Shown piece by piece: positions 54,900 to 64,000 of a DNA stretch of 64,000 nt (position 1 is its first letter; every line of letters starts with the position of its first letter). A program made the position numbers and the translations under genes. This stretch comes from Blasia pusilla. Lineage: Eukaryota; Marchantiophyta; Marchantiopsida; Blasiales. The stretch is taken from positions 21,204,001 to 21,268,000 of the forward strand of contig CM114273.1 in assembly GCA_050084515.1 (NCBI GenBank), given 5' to 3'. A model generated the notes under the pieces. The model was not told where the DNA came from and searched no databases. It saw only the letters and a list, made by a program, of their open reading frames with translations.

Positions 54900-56130
54900 T
54901 TGAGCAGTAGTAGTGGTGTGACACAAAGTGGAATGAGATATCGAGGGGTTACAAGTGAAGAGCCACCTCGACTTCCGCCCGTAGTTGGATCGTCATCACT
55001 AGATAGCAGGTCTAGTGACGAGATCACAATCAGGGACAGTGTCATTTGGCAAGAGATGGACTACATGAGTCATCGAGGCATACGTCGTTTCTCAGGTGCG
55101 ATGGGCACCATTGATTTAGACAACTTTATCCAAGAGTTTGATACATGGTGGGACTTCCAGGAGATATGGGCCCCAACACGGTTCAACCCTTTTATGGCAT
55201 GGAAGGGTTTGTTCCAATACTTGGAGGGTCCTCCGATGGATGACTACATGGAGTTCTGATCGCTATACTCAGTAGAGATCGATGCCCGGAGGATGTATTG
55301 GGCTCCACGATATGTATCCACTAGTGGCCGCAAGGCGTATGATGGGATACTAAGGATGGATAGATCCACACTAGCGGCGCGAGTACTAGATGGAGAGGAG
55401 GGTTGTAACGTGGATGAGGTGGGAGAGACCTCTGCTCGTAGATGACTACCCATCTTCACTCCCATAGTGGAGTTCTTCCGATAGTTTGGGAAGAGCTACT
55501 AGGGTGTACGCACCCACAAGCTGAAGAATGTACAAGCTTTTCAGCAACGATCGGGTGAGAGTTTGAGAGAGACATTCACGCGTATGAGGAGACTCATCAT
55601 TGCCACGTACTTATGGAGTGATTGAGGTACAATCAGTCCAATATTGGTACGCATTTATGGACCGAGAACTATGAAGGAGAGTCTGAGATGTGGTGCTGAT
55701 TCACACGGCGAAGCCCAAAATTGAAGGTGGTCTTCAAGTTGTCTGAGTGTATTGAGCTCAATATGAGTGAGGAGCAGGTAGTGACCTCTGGATTTTTTCG
55801 AAAGTCAACAAGTCCACGAGCGACGATAACCCCACGGGTGCCACAATTAGCACCAGTACCACGTGAGCAGGCTAATGTGCCCAGAGAGCAGGGCGGGTAG
55901 CGTGAACCTATGAGATAACGACCCGTACCTACCTATGCTACCCAACAAGGACCAATGATATCTTGTTGGACATGTGGTGGGCCCCATAGGCATAGGAACT
56001 ACCCATAGCATGGGAGAGGGCCACGTGCACCTCTGATTGCTCACGAGCCATAGAGGATGGCCCCACCACAATAACAGTGTGACTATTGCCATCATTTTGG
56101 TCATACTAGAGATAGGTGTTTTGATCTTTG
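54900..56130 (+). pseudogene. Gypsy gag with degraded zinc knuckles
   Basis: MSSSSGVTQSGMRYRGVTSE leads into RRFSGAMGTIDLDNFIQEFD and LFQYLEGPPMDDYMEF, then a stop at 55,257. After frame changes, SGESLRETFTRMRRLI and, near 55,965–56,120, CWTCGGPHRHRNYP and CDYCHHFGHTRDRCFDL are zinc knuckles, the first with its last Cys lost. Confidence 0.65.
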
Positions 56131-56299
56131 TCGAGAGGCACGACTAGAGATGGGCCAAGGGCTTGGGGGCGATCGTCTTGGAGCATGTCGAGGAATTTTT
56201 TGGTTGAGATGGTCGAGGTCCACCAATTGATAGAGGAGATGGAGCGTGGACACCAGATACGGTGATTCTCTCCGGCATCAACCAGTTGAAGCAGAGGAT

Positions 56300-56997
56300 T
56301 GCGGCCATGTCAGTGACACAACCATGGACAAAGGCAAACCTAAGAGCATCTACGACGGGTAGCGCCTCCACCTTGTACTAGGATACGAGTGAGAATTTTT
56401 TGGACTTGGATTTATGTGCAGTGCGGCTCTGATAGAGGATACTGCATTGGCGACTCGGTGTGCTATGAGAGTGACCAAGCCATCACAAGGTGGGATAGAG
56501 ATAGACCCCCAGGAGGGAACCGATGGATAGCAGGCCAGGGTTCCACAATCCTTAACGTTGTCAGAGGCACTACACACCCCATCGATGATGCCTAGACAAC
56601 CAATGGTGTCCACAGGTGGGGCAAAGGCATCGACATCACAAGGAGTTGGAGAGGCGACTCCTATGATGGCTGGTACAAATTGAGTGTCCACCACATTGTT
56701 GGAGGTGGCCACTAGGGTGAGCCAAACTCCATTATTTTCCGCCATAGAGTTGGCGGTAATGGGAGTTGGACCATCAGAGGTATTGCGGTTGGCTATCACG
56801 TTGTGTGAGCATGGAGATATCACTGCCTCACGTTCACAGGTAGTTGAGGAGGAAGTAGACCTGCCCAACGAGCCGATGTTTGGGACGTCCTTCACTAAGT
56901 CATGGCATGCGACGATAACAAAGTTGGTAGATATGCCAACTCAACCGGCCATAGAGCAAGCCATGGTGACATCAGGTGTAGTGTTATTGGACAATCA
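56300..56997 (+). pseudogene. Gypsy protease pre-region, cut by CACTA end
   Basis: LFSAIELAVMGVGPSEVLRL and AITLCEHGD match the family's pre-protease region, then VVLLDN stops at the junction with CACTAGAAG. The active-site stretch expected next is not found in the window. Confidence 0.55.
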
Positions 56998-57690
56998 CTA
57001 GAAGAAATCCTTGGTTTTATATGACTGGGTTATATGACTCATACGAGTCATACGTTACATTGCACGACTGGCAATGACTGACGACTACTTTAGACACAAA
57101 AGCAAAGTCGTATTTGTCTGGCGACTAGGCTGACTAGGATGGTCGGCTTAGGTGGATGCTTGTACATGACTAGAGGGTGTAGTCATGAGGCCATGACTGA
57201 CACGTCACTTAGATGACATGGAATAATGACACGTCAACGTATGACGTGGACTAATTGGTGTGACATGCCACTGAAGACATGGACTTTGGAAGATAACTCG
57301 TGTAGTCATATATAGGATATCTGTCTAGTTACTACCAATGGCTACAGTAGTCATGTAAAAGTACACAATATCCAATGACAATGTGACACGTATATCCCAT
57401 GGGTGAGGAATCCACTTGGCGGTAATAGTCATGTCTCCACCAGGTATTAAACTTTTGGATTCAGTCATAGTTAACAACTCGTATAGTCATTTCAATTTTT
57501 TTTCCAATACTGTAATGTACTCATGTAGTCACGTTTAATCACTCGTCGAGTAGTGACTCATGATTAGAGTAGAAGGCCCTGCAACTGGTGTAGACATAAC
57601 AATACAACTGTAGGAGTTGCGGACACGACAGAATGAGTCCTATAGTCATTGCAATATGACTGAATGAGTCATTTTTTTTTACTAGATAGG
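56998..57690. repeat. Subterminal repeats of the CACTA end
   Basis: Many copies of AGTCAT / ATGACT with flanking TAT or CG, for example near 57,027, 57,038, 57,047, 57,181, 57,305, 57,349, 57,429, 57,496 and 57,650. Confidence 0.6.
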
Positions 57691-57699
57691 AATGAATGT

Positions 57700-58760
57700 A
57701 GATTTCATTTTTGGAGTTTTTGATGAATTTCTTAATGCCTTTTGAAAGATCTTTCACTTGTAATTAGATCTAAATTACTGAAATCCTTATGTCTATTTCT
57801 ATTTTGAATTGCATGAATAAAACATACACCTAAGCATATTATACAATTTGGAATAAGGGCACACAACCAGCAACAAGGCAACTCAACTACAAGGGGATGA
57901 AATGCAAAAAGAACAGAATATGAGTGTCTTAAAAGTAAGATCTTACATCAGAATTGACACGATTTCAAGTGATGCATGGCATACTACCATCATCTAAAAT
58001 GGATCCAGTCACTAGTGATTACAAATCGTATCCCAAGATCTACTATTGAGGGGCGTGAAGTTGAAGATTGACAGATAACATTTATCTCAAGATACAATCC
58101 CTAGATATAATCTTCCCGTCACATGAGATGGAATGGAACTCCCAACTTAACCGCCATGGCACAATACGTTTACCAAACCACATCATACTCACGGATCATC
58201 GTCGATGGGATCAAAGGTCTACACCACTGCCGGAGAAACTGAAGCTCTCCAGTTCCTACAAGTTCAGGAGCAGCTCACTCCCTATTCTCCGCGCTTGCCT
58301 TCACTCACCTGGTTTCAATCATCACAAAGTAACACCCGTGTTTTGAATCTAATCATGAATTGATATACTTTGGCACATACATCTCTAAAGCTTTCCTTGC
58401 TGCACCCTGGCTAAGGAGAAAGGACTACCACTGGTGAAATGCAATTATAGTTCCAGTACTAGTCATTGATGCACTCACAAACTGATCATTAAGCATGAGA
58501 ACTCCCCAGATGAGTAGCATTCTACATAATTGTTGCAGAAAAGTCTTTCCATTCCAGTTATATGGAGATAAGTAGACTACTCCCACCGGCACATTCTTCT
58601 CAAAGTCATGATTTGACAAGGAGTAATCAAAAGATGGGGAAACTCATCGGAAGTACAAAAATGGGGGACTCGAAGAGTCTAGAATACCAGGGCCAAAACT
58701 GATTCTACAATCATAAAACCAAACATCCGGCAAGCAATCGCAACCATGCAAATACATTAT
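57700..58760. other. Region with no supported gene
   Basis: AT-rich, with short frames only. It may contain the last exon of the ARMC7-like gene (one candidate near 58,325–58,375, minus, KALEMYVPKYINS), but none matches the family's C terminus well. Confidence 0.35.
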
Positions 58761-58768
58761 TACCTCAC

Positions 58769-60581
58769 CTTTGCTAGTAGAAGGAGTGCACATGTAGTAT
58801 GAACTTGCGATTGAGGAGAGCACCTGCAAAAAACCATCGGCATCAGCTCAAATTCTTACATTCCTCAAACCCTACTTGCATAATGCAGACGGTGTGAGTC
58901 TTATGATTGCCACTATGGAAAACGAAAACAGAATAGCAACCCTTCCTGTCCGATGTCCTAGAATGATTTTTTTTTACATAAGCACTCCAATGTGGCTGCA
59001 CTAGGAGAAGATTGCTCTCTTGCTATGATGGCTTGGAGATTCCTAAGATCCGAAATTCTTATTCATACCGTATTCTCCACAGGGCTTGACAGAAATGAGA
59101 TAAGCAGAGCTATCCCCCCATTGCTTACAAACACCGTAGCATTTTCCGGATCTGCACACATACAGAGCTCTTCATGTCACTGAATAGAATTCGTTTGAAG
59201 ATGAAAGCACTCTTACTAACGATAAGGTCTCGAGTATTAATAAGATGGAGAATCTGATGATGGTCATAAAGGTGGACATCAAACCCAATCACTGATAGAT
59301 CAAAATGAGTCAGTAGTCTTCCTTCACCAAGACAGTAGTTGGAGATTCCACCTTCAGCAAATTCCACTAATTTCTCACTAGGCTCCGATAAGCAGTGAAG
59401 AAAGAGGTCCATCGCATGAAGCTACAAAATTCATGGACAAACAAACAATACATCAAAGAGAGCATTGTGGCAAACAAGCACCTCTGTAGGATCATATTCA
59501 CAAATGGCAGCAAGGGCAGTAACATGGGATAATAAAACAACAAAGACATATAACAACTATGCCATGTTTGATCACATTCTTTGATGTAGGCAGGATAGAC
59601 TCATGAAACTCAACAGGGCAGTACCATGTGAGCATGGAAAGTCCATGAATGTTTATCCATGGAAAGGAGCGTGATTTACAGGATGCAATAACGGGATAAA
59701 ACTCTGCATAAGAGAATAAGAGTGTCACACCTTTCGAAAGTACTCATAGTTCATGGGATCGTAGGCAAAGTTCGCCAAATGAACGACAATTTTCTCTTTA
59801 GCTTCTGAAATGACGAACATCAAGACTCATGTTAAAGTGAGAGTAATGTCAGTGACTTTGGGTGGAAACTTCAGAGGCAACCAAAAGATTGAATGTACAT
59901 CCACAATCTTTCTGATCATGGCAGTGTATGAAAAGACAAGCATCTGGATTATTTCGCCTCATACACTATAGACAAACGAGTGTCCTCTTAAAACCACATG
60001 AGCAAACACTTGGAGACATAAGCAAGCGGCTAGTACCCTCACTCAATGTCTGCTGAAATTTCGTCACCAATTCTTGCAGGGACCAATGAATGCAAAACTT
60101 ATTGTAAAAAATAAGATAATGCCAATCCGTCATCCTCGATTCAATCATTCTTGAGCATTACTTGGATACGTTACCAGTTTCTTTATTATTCTGAGCTTCT
60201 TGGATGACAAGATCTTTGCTTATGTCATCGATCTTAACCCCCAAAAAAGTGAACTTCATTGGGTTCCGCCACCCAAGGCTCTAATGTTTCCAAACTCTTG
60301 TACCAGTCTATGATCACAGGCCCCCCACATTCTAACGGTCATGTTCTACAGAGTGCTTTGGTATGCACATGGGAATTAATGGCAGCAAGATTTTTTCCGA
60401 GTTCTTATGATTGACATCCCTCTCTGGTCAGGATCCACCAGGTCTGGTGATCCCTCTCCATGTACCTGACTCTATGCACATGACAGTTAAATCCGCAATA
60501 TGTGGGCAACGGGGGCAGCCAGAGTTCCAAGACCTGAAGATATTCATCACGAGGTGTGCCGTATTTCCCAATCCGTTCCTT
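58769..60581 (-). CDS. ARMC7: ARMC7-like armadillo-repeat gene, partial exons
   Basis: Minus-strand exons with GT–AG borders: 60,581–60,534 (GKYGTPRDEYLQ), 60,072–60,037 (ELVTKFQQTLSE region), 59,804–59,731 (EAKEKIVVHLANFAYDPMNY), 59,421–59,328 (DLFLHCLSEPSEKLVEFAEG), 59,151–59,069 (DPENATVFVSNGGIALLISF) and 58,823–58,769 (VLSSIASSYYMCTPSTSK). The order and text match armadillo repeat-containing protein 7 (LVEF-x-x-GG, LANFAYDP-x-NY, LSSP-x-x-T-V). Phases agree from the second exon on; the first junction is off by one base. The start codon and C terminus were not found. It may be a host gene or a captured copy. Cellular role of ARMC7 in plants is not established here. Confidence 0.7.
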
Positions 60582-61130
60582 CTACCACTATGCATTGCTG
60601 AATATTTTGGAGACTTAGTCCTTAAAAACAAAGATGACTGAGGCGCTCTGGTGATGTTCTCTGCTCATGGGACATCTGGCCTTCCTCTTCAATGCATTCA
60701 TTCTCCTCCTCATGGCTCACTCAAGGGCGAGCATCCAAATGACCCAACTCTTCTCCTCATCCAATGCCAAGCAAAGAAAATCCAAGTTCAATATGAGGAT
60801 CCCCTCAATCAGACCTTCTGATCGAAGCAAAGGAGCTACGAAGCGATCAGCTGTTGCACTCAACGACCATGAAAACTCCGCAATCCACCTCAACTCAAAC
60901 GCTGAGAAGTATCATCTCAGATAGCATCATGTTTGATAAGAAGTACAAAATCTTTGTTGAGGCAATGTGACTCTAGCATGATAAAGTTGAGGCAACAACT
61001 TTCGAGCTAGTAGCTATTGCTGATCTGTTTTGAATGCAACAGATTTCTGGAAGAAATGCGGGTTTATAGTCTCCAAACAAGGGTTGGCATGGTAGGAAGT
61101 GTGGCAAAATATTATGATCTTGGACAATAG
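60582..61130. other. Region with no recognised gene
   Basis: An 85-codon plus-strand frame at 60,667–60,921 starts with a hydrophobic stretch (LAFLFNAFILLLMAH) and then turns basic (signal-peptide-like). No family recognised; it could be chance. Confidence 0.3.
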
Positions 61131-61830
61131 CACTATTGACTATGACTCTTACTGTGTGTATCAGAGAGCATCTTCATTGCTTGTGTATATTTAGAAACTT
61201 TGTAAAGTCTAGCTTGATCCGAAGCAGCAAGTATCACACTTTGAAAGAGCAAGAAGATGTTGTGCAAGGCCCTTTTCAACAAGTGTACAAGCTCAGAGAT
61301 GAGATTGCAAATGTTACAGAGCAGAGAGATGCCTTGCAAGTAGAACTTGAACTCTAAGAGAAAAATTCAGCCAGTACTCGTGAAAATTTGAGCCTTGCTG
61401 TGAAGAAAGGGAAAGGAGTTGTCCAGCAATGAGATGCAATCAAACAATCACTTGCTGAGCAAGAGCAGCTAGTGCAAAGTACAAAGAAGAAATGGAAACC
61501 AAGGACTCTAATCTTGAAAGTACCAAGAATGAACTGCTCTTGTGTGCATAACAGGTTCAGGCTTTGGAACTTGAGCTCTCTTCTTTGAAGAAACTTACCT
61601 CAATCCTTGACCAAAAGCTACAAGACAAAAGTAACATCTTGCAAGAGCTAGAGACAATGCTTATTATCAACAACACCTTAGCTGATTGGCAATCAAGGGA
61701 CCTATTGGAGAAAGTTGAGTGGCTGGTTTCAGCAATGGCTAATGCCCAGAATAAGGCAATCCTAGTTGTTGCTACTAGCTTAGCTTACCAATATCAACAT
61801 ATGCTCTCTATGTGTGTGTTATGAATGTTG
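61130..61830 (+). pseudogene. TNO1-like coiled-coil gene fragment
   Basis: Plus-strand reading: EVQGPFQQ-like start, YKLRDEIANVTEQRDALQVE, a stop, then ENLSLAVKKGKGVVQQ, a stop in place of Arg, and DAIKQSLAEQEQLVQ. After frameshifts, LELELSSLKKLTSILDQKLQ and LADWQSRDLLEKVEWLVSAM. The VxKGKxLVQQRDxLKQ signature is typical of large plant trans-Golgi coiled-coil proteins of the TNO1 type. Three or more lesions mark it as a pseudogene fragment. Other long coiled-coil families remain possible. Confidence 0.5.
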
Positions 61831-62790
61831 GCAGGAGACCATAGGCAGAGTGGGCTAGAGTCATATCTAGGGCTAGGAGGACACTCCATTCTATACATGT
61901 ACATCAGACAACAAGATGAGTGGACATCTTTGTCACTCTTAGGTTTGTGATGGCTCCTGCAACCATGAATAACAACCTACTTTCAAGTCTCAGAGAGTTC
62001 TGAAATTGCTCAAAAATAGTAGGAAACGAGGATGCTATAAAATCTTTGAACATTGAGCATAAACTAAGTAAGCAACTCTAGACAAGAGTATGAGGTTGAT
62101 CACTGTCCTCAACTACAAAGCACTGCAATCAACGAGTCCTCCTCGCCGTCCTCACCAAAATCTCGCCGCCTTCGACATCAAGATCTCCCTGCCTTCGACA
62201 CCATACACTTGCAGTATTTTTCTCAAGCTCCACATTACAAGCTTTCTCTTTGGTCGCAGACTCTCTCCTTTCCTTCTCTTTCTTACTCTCGTTCTCACAC
62301 TCAAAGCTCTACGAGTTACTCAAAGCTCTCTCTCATAGGGTTCATAAAGGAAAAATGGGGGATTCACACGGAAGAGACCGGGGAATGTGCGAAGACCAGA
62401 CTCTTCCTCTTTCGAAGGAGCTAAATGAAGGGCCAAGTATATAATCTCACATGATAAGCCACTAGGACTAAACATGCCACGTCAACCTAGAACCCCACTA
62501 CTAAGACTCCCACGATCCAAGTGAACAAAGAATTTCTAACTCAATATAAGAAGGGCCCATTCACACTAGGAAGTGACAACCATAACTTGACAAGTTTTGA
62601 GTCTCGGCAACTATTCAGTTCCATCAACATGGTTATAAATGGCAATAGTAAATACGCATCCTAGCATCTTGTCAAATCGTCCATCGGCAAATAGATACCG
62701 AACACTTTCCTCAAATCAGCCGTGAAATACATGCGTGTCCATGATTTGTGGGATAAAAATACATACCAATAAACACATTTTTTTCAATGA
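61831..62790. other. Region with no supported gene
   Basis: Short frames only (62,090–62,444). The TCTCTTTC-rich stretch at 62,230–62,340 is pyrimidine-biased. Nothing recognised. Confidence 0.35.
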
Positions 62791-64000
62791 CACAAACTGC
62801 CACAAGGACTCGAAACAATCCCACTCAATGCCCTCCTTCTCCTTTTTGAAACCTCCTTCTCTATCAAGGGTCCAAAAAACAAGAAACTTTTCCTGGACAG
62901 CCACCCCAACCCCATAAACACAAGAAAAAAGAAAATATTCAAATGGCCATTGACAAATTGAATTAAAAATTGTAAACCCTAAATAACGACTTTCATTTTT
63001 TGTTTAACCATGGAGAACTAAGGGACAGATCTGGACCGTTGAAATTGTGGAGCCATTTAATAAGAAGGCCTCTGCCAACTTTCAAGACCATCCAATGGTT
63101 GGAAGAAGAGTCAACATCGTACTAACATGAAATTGCAACAAGGACTCAAAACAATCCTACTCCATGCCCTCTTTCCCCTTCATGACACCTCTTTTTCTAC
63201 CCTCCCCCTCAACTAGGGTTCCAAAAAGCAAGGAAATTTTCCTAGACAGCAACCCCAACCCCAGGAACACATGGCAAAAGAAAAAAACTTCAAATGACCA
63301 CTCACACATTGAATTACAAATTGTAAACCCTAAATAAGGACTTTCATTTTTGGTATTAGCATGGAGGAATAAGGGAAAAATCTGAGCCGTTGAAGTTGTG
63401 GAAGCATTTAATTTCAACGCCTATGCCAGGTTTCAACACCATCGAATGGTTGGAAGAAGAGTAAACACCATAATAACATGAAATTGCAACAAGGACTCAA
63501 AACAATCCTACTCAATGCCATCATCCACTTGCATGACACCTCTTTTTCTACCCTCTCCCCTCAACCAGGGGTCCAAAAAACAAGAAACGTTTCCTAGATA
63601 GCCACCCCAACCCCATGAACACAGGGAAGAAGAAAAAACTTCAAATGATCACTCACACATTGAATTAAAAATCGTAAACCCTAAATGAGGACTTTCATTT
63701 TTTCCATTAGCATGGAGGGCTAAAGGATAGATCTAAACCGTTGAAATCGTGGAGGCATTTAATTAAAATTCCTTTGCCAAGTTTCATCAACATCCAATGG
63801 TTGAAATAAGATTCAACACCATACTAACATGAAATTGCAACAAAGACTCGAAACAATCTTACTCAATGCCCTCATCCACCTTCATGATACCTCTTTTTCT
63901 ACCCTTCCCCCTCAACCAGGGGTCCAAAAAACAAGAAACTTTTCTGAGACAGCCACCCCAACCCCATGAACACAGGGAAAAAGACAAAACTTATGTTAAG
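62790..64000. repeat. Tandem repeat of ~350 bp, running off the window
   Basis: Markers recur at steady spacing: CAACAAGGACTCAAAACAAT-type text at about 62,797, 63,135, 63,486 and 63,836, and GTAAACCCTAAAT near 62,971, 63,323 and 63,675. Units are about 340–351 bp. Four units are visible, the last incomplete. Each unit also has CACCCCAACCCCA and TTTAATT stretches. It lacks coding potential and is satellite-like or the internal repeat of a transposon. Confidence 0.85.

Larger units (their letters stand above)
53223..56997 (+). mobile_element. Ty3/gypsy 5' half (LTR, gag, protease), plus strand
   Basis: Begins where the DNA transposon is cut. 53,700–54,120 resembles the LTR at 25,600–26,010. 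gag and protease follow. It ends abruptly at a CACTA terminus at 56,998. Confidence 0.6.
56998..64000 (+). mobile_element. CACTA-type transposon (left terminus visible), contents uncertain
   Basis: CACTAGAAGAAATCCTTGG at 56,998 is a textbook CACTA/EnSpm terminus and interrupts a gypsy protease frame. The next ~690 bp are packed with TATGACT / AGTCATA-type motifs in both orientations, as expected of subterminal transposase-binding repeats. No matching right end (…CTTCTAGTG) and no gypsy continuation was found before base 64,000, so the right border is unknown. If it lies beyond the window, the gene pieces below are cargo. No CACTA transposase motif was seen. Confidence 0.5.

Noticed and set aside
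57539-57757. Small minus-strand frame in the CACTA subterminal region
   Set aside because: Sequence is AT-rich and dominated by short direct and inverted repeats; no motif or conservation supports coding.
60428-60631. Minus-strand 67-codon frame as a separate gene
   Set aside because: Its frame differs from the one that carries GKYGTPRDEYLQ with proper splice sites and ARMC7 similarity.

Overview
The window looks like a repeat-rich nuclear region of a streptophyte, most plausibly a charophyte alga or another early-diverging green lineage. The reasons are plant-type Ty3/gypsy elements (one with a chromodomain), a plant-type CACTA transposon end, a LINE end with a CCHC-like tail, plant telomere-type TTTAGGG repeats, and two host-like gene pieces (ARMC7-like and TNO1-like). 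Almost everything is transposon, nested and decayed. I saw no bacterial operon, tRNA gene or intact rRNA gene.

The most unusual item is a large DNA transposon present as two diverged copies. The left copy (1–8,013, +) shows only its methyltransferase arm. The right copy (31,446–53,222) runs from one terminus through a methyltransferase gene on the minus strand (48,196 to 43,110), a shared divergent promoter region (48,470–49,600) and a zinc-finger transposase-like gene on the plus strand (49,592–53,222). A separate piece of the transposase arm, with its terminus, lies at 9,310–11,447. The minus-strand gene has spliceosomal introns and encodes a basic coiled coil, a ParB-like domain and a beta-class (N4-cytosine/N6-adenine type) DNA methyltransferase with an altered catalytic motif. 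The promoter and introns are filled with dozens of CpG-rich palindromes built on the half site GCAACCCGTCGGA. In the promoter they repeat about every 67 bp. ParB proteins classically bind palindromic parS sites, so a self-recognition role is a testable guess.

Nested in the right copy is a complete Ty3/gypsy element (32,790–42,594, minus strand) flanked by a 4-bp CCCC duplication; the left copy gives the empty site. Its order is gag with zinc knuckles, aspartic protease, a C5-cytosine DNA methyltransferase, reverse transcriptase, RNase H, integrase and a PHD finger. A 5S-rRNA-like sequence lies in its leader. So a transposon with one class of DNA methyltransferase is interrupted by a retrotransposon with another class. 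A second decayed copy of the C5-methyltransferase gypsy is at 21,060–23,340.

Layout: 1–8,013 transposon arm; 8,014–9,300 coiled-coil remnant split by a solo LTR; 9,310–11,447 transposase arm; 11,448–16,040 gypsy (minus); 16,041–18,030 gypsy integrase with PHD finger (plus); 18,100–20,235 chromovirus; 20,240–21,060 repeat; 21,060–23,340 gypsy with C5-MTase; 23,340–25,250 repeats; 25,250–29,970 gypsy; 29,970–31,433 LINE ends and an (AG)n tract; 31,446–53,222 right transposon with nested gypsy; 53,223–56,997 gypsy gag/protease; 56,998 to the end, a stretch that starts with a CACTA terminus and holds ARMC7-like exons, a TNO1-like fragment and a ~350-bp tandem repeat.

All assignments come from reading motifs by eye. 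Domain names are family-level calls, and most genes are pseudogenes.
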